64,000 nt of DNA, taken from Casuarina equisetifolia (taxonomy: Eukaryota > Streptophyta > Magnoliopsida > Fagales > Casuarinaceae). Made by a program: the position numbers and the translations under genes. The stretch's first letter is position 1; each line of letters begins with the position of its first letter. The notes under the pieces were generated by a model. The model was not told where the DNA came from. It worked only from the letters and a program-made list of their open reading frames with translations, and made no database searches. Shown here in pieces: positions 23,798-34,014 of the stretch. The DNA is taken from NCBI GenBank assembly GCA_028551475.1, contig CM052355.1, positions 10,106,001 to 10,170,000 of the forward strand, written 5' to 3'.

Positions 23798-26301
23798 TAT
23801 GGGGCCCTACTCCTGTAACTTCTTATAATGGTTATAAATATTATGTTTGCTTTGTGGATAACTATTCTCGCTTTACTTGGCTCTACCCTTTCACCTATCG
23901 CTCTCAATTCTTCTCTATTTTCACTGCCTTTCACTCCTATGTCACTACTTAGTTACAGCTTCCCTTCTACATCATTCAGTGTGATGGTGCCCCTGAGTTC
24001 CATTCCTCTATTGTTCATGCCTTTCTTACCACTCATGGTATCCATCAGCGTATTGCATGTCCGTACTCTCTGTTTCAGAATGGTACTACTAAACGAAAAC
24101 ATTGTCATATTATTGAGACGAGTCTTGCCCTCCTCACCCATTCCTCTATCCTTTTCATTTTTGGGACTTCGCCTTTAAGACTTTCGTTTTTTTGATTAAT
24201 TGTCTTCCTGCCTCTGTCCTTTATTATCTTTCTCCCTGGCAAACTCTTTTTCACTCCTCTCTTAATATCTTTTCTCTTCGTGTTTTTGGTTGTGGTGTTT
24301 TTCCTTACTTGTGCCCTATGCCCCCATAAACTCTCTCCTCGTTCTCATCCCTGTATTTTTCTTGGCTATCCTCCTAGTTATCATGGTTATCGATGTTACT
24401 GTCTTGACACCCGTCGTTTCTACATCACTGTTGATGCTCTATTTGATGAGTCCACCTTCCCCTTTGCTCACCTTTCTCCTCCCCATTCCTTCTTTTCTCC
24501 TTCACCCCTATTTCTCTTCCTCTTTTCTCCTCTGATCTACCCATTGTGGCTCAGTCTCCTCCTTCCCCTTCTCCTTCTATTTCCTCTCCTCCCTCCTATC
24601 TTTTTCCCCCTACCTGCCCTCCCTCCACCCTCTCCTCTTTCTAGTCCCACCCCTCCTACCCCTTGTCATCCCATGATTACCCGCCTGAAAGATGGCACTG
24701 TTACCTGTTGCACCCTTACTCGTAATCACAATTTTGCCCTCACCGCCCAGACTCACCCCTACCATGAACCCACCTCATTTTCTTAGGCTTATCGAGATCC
24801 TCACTAGCGTTCTGCCATGGCTACTAAGTACACCGTTTTTCTTCAAAACCATACCTGAGATCTTGTCCCTTTACCATCTCATGTCTGTCCCATTGGCTAC
24901 AAATGGATCTACAAGGTTAAACTTTGCTCTGATGGCTCCCTTGAGCAGTATAAAGCCCGTCTTGTTGCCAAGGACTTTCACCAGCTAGCCCAACCTTGAC
25001 TACACAAAGACCTTTAGCCCAGTGGCTAAACCTGGTCACTATTTAAGCTGTTATTGTCTTGGCCTACTCCCATGGGTGGGATGTCTAGCAATTAGATATG
25101 TCCAACGCCTTCCTTCATGGCATTCTGTCTGAGGAGGTTTACATGCTGTAGCCCCTAGATTTCTGGATCCTTCTCGGCCTCACCATGTTTGTCGCCTTCG
25201 CCAGTCATTCTATGGGCTTAAGCAAGCTCCTTATGCTTGGTACCAACGGCTTAGTGCCTTTTTATTGTCTCTGGGCTTTTATGTATTTGTTATGGATACT
25301 TCTCTCTTCCTCCTTCATACTCCTCATTATAGTATTGTGGTACTTGTTTATATTGATGATATTTTACTTAGGGGCTCTCTCCAAGCCCCCATCTCTACCC
25401 TTCTTACAGCTTTACAGCAGGATTCGGTATCAAGGATCTTAGCCCTCTTCATTATTTTCTAAGTGTGAAAACTCACTTCACCTTATATGGTTTGTTTCTT
25501 CATCAGGCTAAGTTCACCCATAAAATCCTTGTTCGTGCCCACATGACTGATGCTTGTGGAGTTCCCACTCCGTGTACTACCACTAAGCCTCTCTCCCAAT
25601 GGATCGGCGAACCTCTTCTTGATCCTCATCTATATAAGAGCATTGTGAGTGCCTTGCAGTACCTTACCCTTACTTGCCCAGATATTGCTTATGCGATTAA
25701 CACTGCCTACCAGTTTCTTCATGCCTCCATTACTGCTCATTGGCAAGCTGTTAAGCGCATCCTCTATTATTTGGCAGACACTTCTCACTACGAGCTCTCT
25801 TTTACTTACAGCTCCTCTACTGCACTTCATGCCTTCTCTGATGCTAGTTGGGCTGGTGACTGTGATGATCAACACTCTGTTGGTGGCTTTTATGTCTTCC
25901 TTGGTTCTAATCTTATTTCCTGGTGCTCCAACAAACAGTAGATCGTTGCTCGCTCCAGCATCGAAGCTAAGTACAAATGTCTTGTTGACACTGCTTCTGA
26001 AGCCATTTGGAATGAGTATCTTCTTCGTGATCTTCGGGCTCTCCCCCCTCATCCTCTTTCTCTCTGGTGTGACAACCTCTCTGCTCTCTATCTTGCAGCT
26101 AATCCTGTTTTTCATGCTTGTACCAAACACATTGAGATTGACTATCACTTCATTCTGGAGCACTTCATCTGTAAACAGCTCCACATTCAATTCATCTCCT
26201 CTGTAGATCCACTTGCGAACATCTTCACTAAAGGCCTTTTTATTGCGCGCTTCTGTTCTTTGCAGTCCAAGCTAACTGGTCATTCTGATCAGTCAGCTTG
26301 C

Positions 26302-26308
26302 AGGGGGA
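26302..26308 (+). other. Polypurine tract of the copia element
   Basis: AGGGGGA directly before the 3' LTR start at 26309. Confidence 0.75.
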
Positions 26309-26536
26309 TGTCCACTATACCTACACTTACACACACGGTCACATCACTCATTCCCTCATGAGTACCCTAGCTCTATAGGGATACCTATACTTTGCATTCT
26401 TTTATGTATAAACGCACGGCTGGTATACTTTCTTGTAATCACAGAGATAGAAAATACATATTTTTAGTTGCATTCTCTTCTTCCTGTTTCCGATATTGTT
26501 CCGGCTGATGTGTTTCCGGCCGGACATAGTTTAACT
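26309..26536 (+). repeat. 3' LTR of the copia element
   Basis: 228 bp, TGTC…TTTAACT, followed directly by target duplication GATAT (26537-26541). Confidence 0.92.
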
Positions 26537-26541
26537 GATAT

Positions 26542-27658
26542 ATTCAAAACTTCTTCGATTCTCTGATGGAATTCAGGGCACACCTGTCGATTTGCTGTCA
26601 TGCATCTATATCTGTGGCTTTCTTCATTATTTTCTGTCTTTTTGTACTTTTTTCTTCCAATAAAATCTTCTGATCACCTCTAAAGATCATTGACAACGTG
26701 AAAAGCATGATTTGGATATTCAACTTTGTTTTTCCATATAAATGCACGAATCAGATAAAACCTTTTTCCTAAACAGATAAGGGTTTGCGAGTGTACGTTA
26801 CCAAGCGGATTCATCTACCGAAGGACCTGAATCTGTCCAGAGACCACTACATCAACAATCCCACACCTGGCGGACATGCAAGCCTTGCTTGGTTTGTGTA
26901 GAAAATGACGACTAAAAAGTTGCCTAAATGCGTTTCATCCTTCAAAGTTCAAAACTTCTTCCTCCTCCTCGCTCAAGCGTTACCTGATCCTGCACGGGCT
27001 TCGAAACCATCGCCGTTACTGCCCTTCAGTTAATGATACAGCGTGCATTATTGCATATAGTGGACAGTGACGTTAAAAAATAAAATGAAAGGAAATAAAA
27101 TATATTAAAGCTGCTTTCTGGATGAGGACAACCTTAACAACTGCCCGTGCTTGGAATTGCAGTTGATTTGGTGTTAGCCATTTCTACTGCTCACTGATCA
27201 ATTACCTCCTTTACATTTTTTACCGCGTGTGGCCCATCACAGTAGTAAAACCAGTGCAAACCCCAGAAGGACCACTTTTTGATCGCTTTCCATGGTTATC
27301 TTGTCTAAATTTGTCTGGATTAGTAGTGCAGAATAAAGAACCAAAACATTGGCAGCTTTACGTGATAATCCTGACAAAATTAAATTACCAAATAGCTAAC
27401 CAAAAGTGTGGAAATAAGTATTATTTTGGATAGAAAAATAAAAATTCGACAAAAGATCTTGTCGTCTCTATCTTGCTTCTATTACTAGTTGGGAATTTTT
27501 CTAGTCTCTATAATGTAAAAGGAATTATAAAAATATGAAAGATGGATTTATCTGTTAATGGAGTAATGAGAATATAAGTATCACATAATCTCTTGACTGA
27601 TGTCTAATAACATCTCTTCTCTCTCCTTTTTCATCTTAATATCTTCTCAACTGTTAGG
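26542..27658. other. Upstream region of RDM1
   Basis: No supported coding sequence. A pyrimidine-rich run ending in AACTGTTAG directly before the RDM1 ATG looks like a splice acceptor. A 5'-UTR exon may therefore lie within this stretch. Confidence 0.45.
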
Positions 27659-29108
27659 ATGTTGCGTCGCCGAGGCCCTATATGCAATGAACACTTAGAA
27701 GTATCAGATTCTGATACAGAGTCTGATAATCCAAGCAATTGTTGTGACTCTAAGACATTGAAGCAAAACAGAAAGGGAAAGCAAATGGAAAGGCAGTGTC
27801 ACCAGAGGAAGAGAAATAAAAATGACGTTTTTGTTGGCGAAGAAAGTGGCGGAAATACGAAGACGTTGAAGGCAAATCCAGGTTCAAAGATGTTAAACCT
27901 TCTTTTGTTTTTTACCTTCAAGCCTTGATTTGCTCATTTGGACATTCCTTTTCTGTTAAAGTTAATTATAATTCAAGTTTCAATGTAATAGCAATATTTA
28001 CCTATGATGTTCAGATCTAGTTGTTCCTTCTCCAGACTTGGTTTATAGTTTAGATTTGATCCTTTTAAGGAAAACATATATAAATCTTTAGTATTGGAAT
28101 TTCTCCTTTTGCTCTTCTTCACATCATTTATAACCCCTAAAAACTCAAGAGTTACTCTGTAAGCGTAAGGCTTGAGAATGAAGCTTGATCAAGTGTGAAT
28201 TTACACAATAGTCATCTTTTATTTAACTCCTAGTACTAATGAATGAAATAAACTCAAATCTTCAGTGTTGGATGTGTAGTCTGGATGCAAAGCATATCCT
28301 TGAATGGTATGAAGATTTAAATATATGATCTCTTGAATTAAGATTAGAAGACGAGTTATATATGACTACTTCAAAATGTAGAAACCTAAATTAAATTTCA
28401 TTCTATCATTCTTTTTTCCTTCTTAAAATTCGTCGGAAATTTTGACATGTTATGAAAATCAGAGTGCTTTCATATCTGATTTTTTAAAATATGGGAACCA
28501 GTTGCCATTCATAACAAATTAGGGAGAACTGCTAAAGATAAGCTATTTTCTAAACAATTCTTTCTGATATAGTTTAGGTGGAGAATGGATGGATTTGGCT
28601 TAGAGATGCAGGTTCTAGGTTCTGACCTTTTTAACTTTTATCTCATGTCACTAAACATTCTACCGAATAAACTGAAAACAACTATTGCTTGGTTTTTCTA
28701 TCGTATCGTTCCTATTCATGACGATTGTTTCATACCGCAGATTCAGTGGTCGAGCATGCAAAGAGGTATCAAGAACACATGAAACAAATTCCAATTCCTA
28801 CAACTTGCGAGTCAGATGTTGTCTTCATCACATGGCAGGGATTAGTGAAATCCATGAAGCAGTTGTATGAGCAGCCATTGCATTATCTAACCCATGTTCT
28901 TGTAATGCAATGGGATCAGTCAAGAATGGGGGCCGAGGAGGAAGACAGGCCAGTGGACGATATTATTCATCGTAACAAAGCTGAAGCTATCGTATGGGAC
29001 ATGGAAGAAGTCCACCGGCGTTGCACCTCCCATGTTCACCTTGCTAAGCTTTGGCTACGAGATCCTGATTATCATGCTCTTGTTGACGAAGTTATCCCGC
29101 CTCCTTAA
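27659..29108 (+). CDS. RDM1: RDM1, RNA-directed DNA methylation protein
   Basis: Two exons, 27659-27881 and 28741-29108, join in phase (CCAG|gt … cag|ATTCAG) to give 196 residues. The second exon carries the family core: a KRYQEHMKQIPIPT stretch, then QLYEQPLHYLTHVLVMQWDQ and a KAEAIVWDMEEVHRR stretch, ending near VDEVIPPP. The first exon (residues 1-74) is acidic and serine-rich, then lysine-rich, and looks disordered. In Arabidopsis, RDM1 is a small plant-only protein of about 163 residues. It binds methylated single-stranded DNA and, with DRD1 and DMS3, forms the DDR complex that helps Pol V and DRM2 in siRNA-guided methylation in the nucleus. This copy has a longer N-terminus. The gene looks intact, and the start is supported by resemblance to other RDM1 N-termini as I remember them. 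Confidence 0.85.
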
Positions 29109-29496
29109 GGCTATATGCTTCCGAAATCTTGTCGTTTCAATGACATGGTTGGTTGTATTATCTGTTTGGATGTATTAAAAACCTAATATACATAGTTTTA
29201 GTCAATTTGAATGTTCAAACTCATAATTTTGACCAGAATCATACTCCAGTCCAGCTAGAGAAGCCCAAAACTAGGCCCACCTTGTTTCACATTTGGTTCT
29301 TGTTCGTTTAACTTTCGTGACATTGAAAGCCTTGAAATCATGTCTTACGGGCCTTGATCTTGGGGTTGACAAGAAAGGAAGAAATCCTCCTCTTTTTAGG
29401 CTTTGATTTTGTGGTTGCGACTTTCGGATAATAGTTTATTTCTTTTTCCTTGTAGCTTTTTAATAGATTACTGAAATCTACCAAAACTGTTTGCAG

Positions 29497-29589
29497 TACT
29501 ACCATGGCCTTTATGGCTCTCTGTACCACAGCCAGCACCAAGTCATCAATGCTTGGGAAGATATGGGCCTGATCGTCCTTGAAAAGTGA
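29497..29589 (+). other. Orphan exon-like segment 1
   Basis: An acceptor-like TTTGCAG is followed by 30 open codons and a stop. The peptide includes YYHGLYGSLYHSQHQ and NAWEDMGLIVLEK. Its composition is far more protein-like than that of nearby frames. I do not recognise the family and found no upstream exon. It could be the end of a broken gene, or a terminal exon whose partners I missed. Confidence 0.4.
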
Positions 29590-29763
29590 CTTCGGGAAGG
29601 TGAATGTTCTGCCATATCCATAGACTGAAAAAGAGCCAAATCTGCCAGTACTGTCTCTAAAGTTTAAAGAGTCAAAACTTGTTCAATTTTTGTCCATCTA
29701 AACTCTTGTGCTCGTCGTGGTTCTTCCATTAGGCAATTACGTATGATGCTTTGCTAATTGCAG

Positions 29764-29838
29764 GAAAAGGAATCGATCGACGACGGAGCTCGTGTGTGGG
29801 AAGAAACTCTAGCTCCACTCGTTAGTGACAGACAGTAA
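29764..29838 (+). other. Orphan exon-like segment 2
   Basis: An acceptor-like AATTGCAG is followed by 24 open codons and a stop. The peptide includes DDGARVWEETLAPLVSDRQ. It may belong to the same unknown gene as 29497-29589, but I could not join the two in phase through a good donor. Confidence 0.35.
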
Positions 29839-29998
29839 AGAATAACTCTACACCTCAGGAGCTTCCAAATGTGGCTTCTGTGGAATGTATTCGAACATCT
29901 TCCTATTTAAAGCCATCTTGTGTAAATTACAAACTATTCCCCGAACCAACCCGAACCAAGTGTTATCATTCAAACAGTTATTCTGCAATTACCCTTTT

Positions 29999-30320
29999 TT
30001 TTTTCCGCATGGTTTGGGTCTAACCTAACCTATTAGTTAGGATAATCAAGTTCTTTATAAATTTCACAATGTCTTCACCGTTATATTAATCTAATATAAG
30101 ATAATGTCATCACCTTCATGGCAGTCGAGCTGGACCTCCCATTCTACCAATCCCTCCTCGTCTCCATTGATGTGAACTTGGTACTAGCACTGGGGTCAGA
30201 ATAGAATAAGCTTTAATACCACTTTGTGGCAGGCGGAAGTTCAAACCTAAAAGGCTAATCTATTAACTAAAATAATCAAGTCCCTTATAAACTCTATCAC
30301 CGTTATCATCGCCCGCGACA
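29999..30320 (-). mobile_element. Possible TRIM-like remnant
   Basis: On the minus strand a segment starts TGTCGCGGGC (30320) and ends GCCACA (30225), about 96 bp. It is followed closely by TGGTATTAAAGC, which resembles a tRNA-Met primer site. A diverged copy of the segment's core (ATAATCAAG…CTTTATAAA) lies at about 30030-30060. The layout is LTR, short interior, LTR with no coding. Decay is heavy and I found no target duplication. Confidence 0.35.
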
Positions 30321-31003
30321 CTTTTTCTGGCAATGGAATTAGTGGGCAATTTCCGGTCCAAAACATTCAACAAGAAAAGGAATTTTATAAAGACGTTAGA
30401 GGTTTGTATCATCTGCCGTGCTAAAAAACGAGATAAAAGATCTGAAGGGACAGCGAAGTATAAGCCAAAATCGAGCCATCAGAAGCAACTACTAAGTTTG
30501 TGCGAAGCAACTCTAATACCAAAGCGTAGAATTTATTGTTCAAGCATTCGACTGCCGGATAAGATACAAACTCAAAATTTTGTGTAGAAAATATGGAGAG
30601 GAAGAAAAAAATGAGGTATGACAGCAAAATTTCCTAGGCCCACAAAAATAGAGGCAAGGAAGACATTGGAGAAGATATTCGAAAAACAAAAGAAAATATA
30701 TGCTATATGGGATGTTGCATCATGGTCAAGCAGGATCCCAACCAATTTGGCGTCGGTTGTTGGCGATGCAAGAGAGGAACAGCACCGCTTCCAGAAACCT
30801 GGTACTTTTAGTTTCTGCACCATGATAGGTATTTCTATGCCATTATATGGCTTATTTCCATCACTATCCTTGCCTATATGAAACCTGCCCCTCTTTCGGG
30901 TCTGCACTTATTTAGTCTCAGCGAAAAAGAATTGAAAAACGAAAAGCCGCAATACCATCTCTCCAGAGAAAGTTTCTCATGTTCAAGGCCAAAATTTGTA
31001 ATC
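30321..31003. other. Intergenic, no supported gene
   Basis: Overlapping frames on both strands (30333-30587, 30572-30907, 30618-30881) resemble no family. I see nothing else here. Confidence 0.45.
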
Positions 31004-32940
31004 TTAAGGAGTCCGGAACAAGGAGTGCCTCCGTCTCTCAGACTTCAACCTCCGGTTATTGTCACTGTTAACGGGCTTCAAGAGTCGCTCTGCTTCCATT
31101 GCAGATTGAAGCAAAGACTGCAGCCTCTTCAAATGTCCATTACACTGCCTACGATCAACAGAACTAGACCTGGTGATCTTCTCTCTATCTGGATTCAACT
31201 GTCTCTCATAGGGTGACTGCCACTTGGACTGAAGATAAGCAAGGGATCTCCAGGGTGGAAGTGGCATTGAATTCTGCTTAAGAGAAGATCTAGCAGCATC
31301 AACCATAATCTGAAGAAATTGTTTCAGCCTGGACCAGGAGCCCACATAAACGACTGGAAGTGAATTCAATATTCTGTCATATGAGTCAACAGCTCTAGCT
31401 ATTTCAAAATGACTTCGGAAATCAATATCAATGATCAGACGCTCAGAGCTTCCAGTGCTCTTGTGGTTCACCACATCAATATATTCATGATCCCCTGCAA
31501 AACGAGTTACGAAATCATTCACATCATGACACAACATTGAAATACAGAAGTCATACCAGGGAAACCTACACGACCATCCCCTTAAAACAAAAGGAACTAG
31601 CTCTTACAAATATACAAGTCCACTCTCATTTAGCGCTCATAATATATCACAAATGATGAAGCAAAATCAGATAAACCTTGAAAAATTGTGAAGTTATACC
31701 AGAACATGGCCCACAAATAGATGCCATTTTCAGCTTTTCAGTGGGAAACATTCCAACTCCAGTGTAAATGTAATACAGGCAACAGATGTGAAAGAAACAC
31801 AGACACAACAAACTCTCTAAAATCTTAAAATCCCGATATTATGTACTAAAACAAATTGTTTCTCCTCTCCTTATTTTCTCATAAAACTATTCATTTACAC
31901 TTATGATTAAGACACCAATTGTTATTCAAGAGTTCACAGGCATACCTCCAGGGACTTTGCCACTACCCTGCCATTTGGCTGCACAAACAGCAGCATCATA
32001 ACCAGAACTTCTCAAAAGCTTTACGAGAGAAAATCTGATGCAGCTGGCATTACATACACCTGACTTGACAACTTGAAGGTCCACCGCATCAATAGATAGG
32101 ACAAGAGAATTAACCACTGAGAGCAAGTCACTCTCATACTGAGCCACCGGTACCTTGCAAAACTGTGGTATGACAGAGAATCAGAAGAACTCTTAACAGT
32201 GTCAAATGGTTCAAAAGTCGTTAACTCTCTTGCAGAAGGTCAAATTATATATTTAATACACAACGGACTTGAACCACTGACAGCAAGAAACTGAAGTTCT
32301 GAGAGAAAAGGCAACCATTATTAAACAAAAGGAGGCCCGATAAAACACTGGCGAGGTACAAGGAGTTATACAAATAGAATAGCCCATAATTGTAGAGCAT
32401 TTTCATTGTACCAGAACCAAAAATCCCACACGGGTAACCCAATTAATCTGAATCACTGTCCAGGGTCCCAAATACAGATAACTAAATGATGATAGCAAAA
32501 ACATCCGATAAAGTCACCAGAAATATTGACCAAAGCTGACCAACAACTTTATAGGATTACATTTTAAACTTTTTAATCAAGTAATAATCACATCAATCGC
32601 CTTCCTGTCAAACAAACCACAATTTTCGCGTAATAAACAAGTATTTGAGTAAAGTTAACTTTCTTAAGGTTGAGATGAAAAAAAAAAAAAATGACTGAGA
32701 ATTTACAGGGATCTTCTCGGCAAGGTGGGCGAGATCGGATAGAGCCGATTCGCTGTCACTGCTACACCAGGAATCCGCCCCACCGCTTCCATTCTCCAAG
32801 AAATCGCCGACCATGAGCGCCAAGTCGTGCTCGCTCTCGTGGCTGAACCCTCCTGCGATCTGGCCCACACCTCCTCCTCCTCCTCCAGCGGGCCCCTTCG
32901 CCAGCCAATCCCCTGGCGCCAAGCACACCCGGCAGTCCAT
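31004..32940 (-). CDS. DUF506 family protein (PDDEXK-like, plant)
   Basis: Three exons on the minus strand, 32940-32707, 32153-31946 and 31494-31004, total 933 nt (310 residues) in phase. The start at 32940 is the first ATG in the frame (context GTGATGG); no other ATG lies between it and the upstream stop. Family signatures occur in order: a DFLE…SSDS acidic-serine stretch and SDLAHLAEKIP (about residues 45-78), then a QYESDLLSVVNSLVLSID helix. Next comes an LLRSSGYDAAVCAAKW stretch, EYIDVV, and a RLIIDIDFRSHFEIARA core. Near the C-terminus lies a PPWRSLAYLQSKW stretch. DUF506 proteins are placed by profile in the PDDEXK nuclease-like fold, but their activity is not established, so I give no enzymatic role. 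A Gly-rich run at residues 16-22 is low complexity. Confidence 0.88.
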
Positions 32941-33969
32941 CACGGCGTTTGTCCCGCTCCTCCTCCTCCTCCTCGTCCACTGCCCAATCACAACGAATTC
33001 GATGACTCCTCCCCCTCCTCGTGATACGCGAGAGCAATCATTTACAGAGCATACAACGCACTGAATAATTTACTGACACCCTAGCTTATAAAGTACAACT
33101 GAAGAACAAAAAGGCCAGTAAAATTGATGGAACCGTGTTCGTCGTGTGAATTCTATCCCAAAAATTAGAGAAAACTAAATTTAGCGTTGCCGGTGTGCCT
33201 CGATAGGGGTTAGGTGTTTTGGTGATCAAGGGCGAGCGAAGAGCCGGGGAGAAGAAGAAGGTCCCTGTTGAGAAAGACCCAAAATGATGAAACGTCAAAA
33301 GCAGCAGCAACTGGAATATAATATAAAAGGTGATCATCAATCAGGAAATGACGATGTTGCCCTCGCTTCGTGTTTTATGGATAAGGAAGGGGCGGACTTG
33401 AACGAGGACGGGAAGCGGTGGGATATTCGTCGGCACCCAAAATGTGCCACATTTTGGCTTTCTGGGAAACAGAATTCAGTCTTATCCGCGATCATTATCG
33501 ATCTCTTGCTTCCACTCGCTTCTTCCATAAAATTATAAAGTTTCGGAAATTGTTCCCTAAAACGTAAGGAGGAAGGAATATGAAAAAAAATAAATAAAGG
33601 GAAAAAAGGACTGAAACTCTTAACAAAAAGTCTGATAATTTAGCTAGACCACGTTTCCTATCCATTGCCCATTTAAGAAGCTATTGTTTATGGTATTTAT
33701 GAAGTTTTGTTACTTAAGCCCTAACTTGTCGCCTCTCACACCATGAATATCATTGCGTGACAACCTATACTTATCGATTGCTAATTATCGATCCACCTTG
33801 TTTCTTTTTCACAAGTTGATTTTTAATCACTCATTTTGAAACGAATATTCACTAAAGATTATTAGGTTTAAGGAGTGTAAAGAAAGAAACAGAGAAAGTC
33901 AAGATGTACCAATCTTTCACAGCATATTTCTTACCAACCCATTAATTAATCATATACCAAACTCCGTAT

Positions 33970-33972
<3 letters not shown>

Positions 33973-34007
<35 letters not shown>
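33973..34007. repeat. (AT)n microsatellite between short direct repeats
   Basis: About 17 AT units followed by a short AC run. The same 15-bp word ACCAAACTCCGTATA sits on each side (starting near 33956 and 34012). Confidence 0.9.

Positions 34008-34014
<7 letters not shown>

Larger units (their letters stand above)
21062..26536 (+). mobile_element. Ty1/copia LTR retrotransposon, broken, with nested solo LTR
   Basis: The element is 5475 bp long with two LTRs of 227-228 bp. It lies between 5-bp target duplications GATAT (21057-21061 and 26537-26541). A primer-binding site resembling initiator tRNA-Met follows the 5' LTR, and a purine tract precedes the 3' LTR. Parts in copia order are: gag-like region (about 21490-22420), protease region (about 22690-22900), integrase (about 23040-24300, with an LGHAS motif), reverse transcriptase (about 24650-25450, with a YIDDIL-type motif) and RNase H (about 25800-26200, with FSDASWAGD). 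The order of integrase before reverse transcriptase makes it copia. It is broken, with roughly ten or more breaks. By hand the LTRs differ at about 21 of 227 sites, mostly transitions. That means several million years or more, depending on the rate. Confidence 0.93.

Noticed and set aside
25630-26190. 186-residue minus-strand open frame
   Set aside because: Antisense to the RNase H region of the copia element; no resemblance to any protein.
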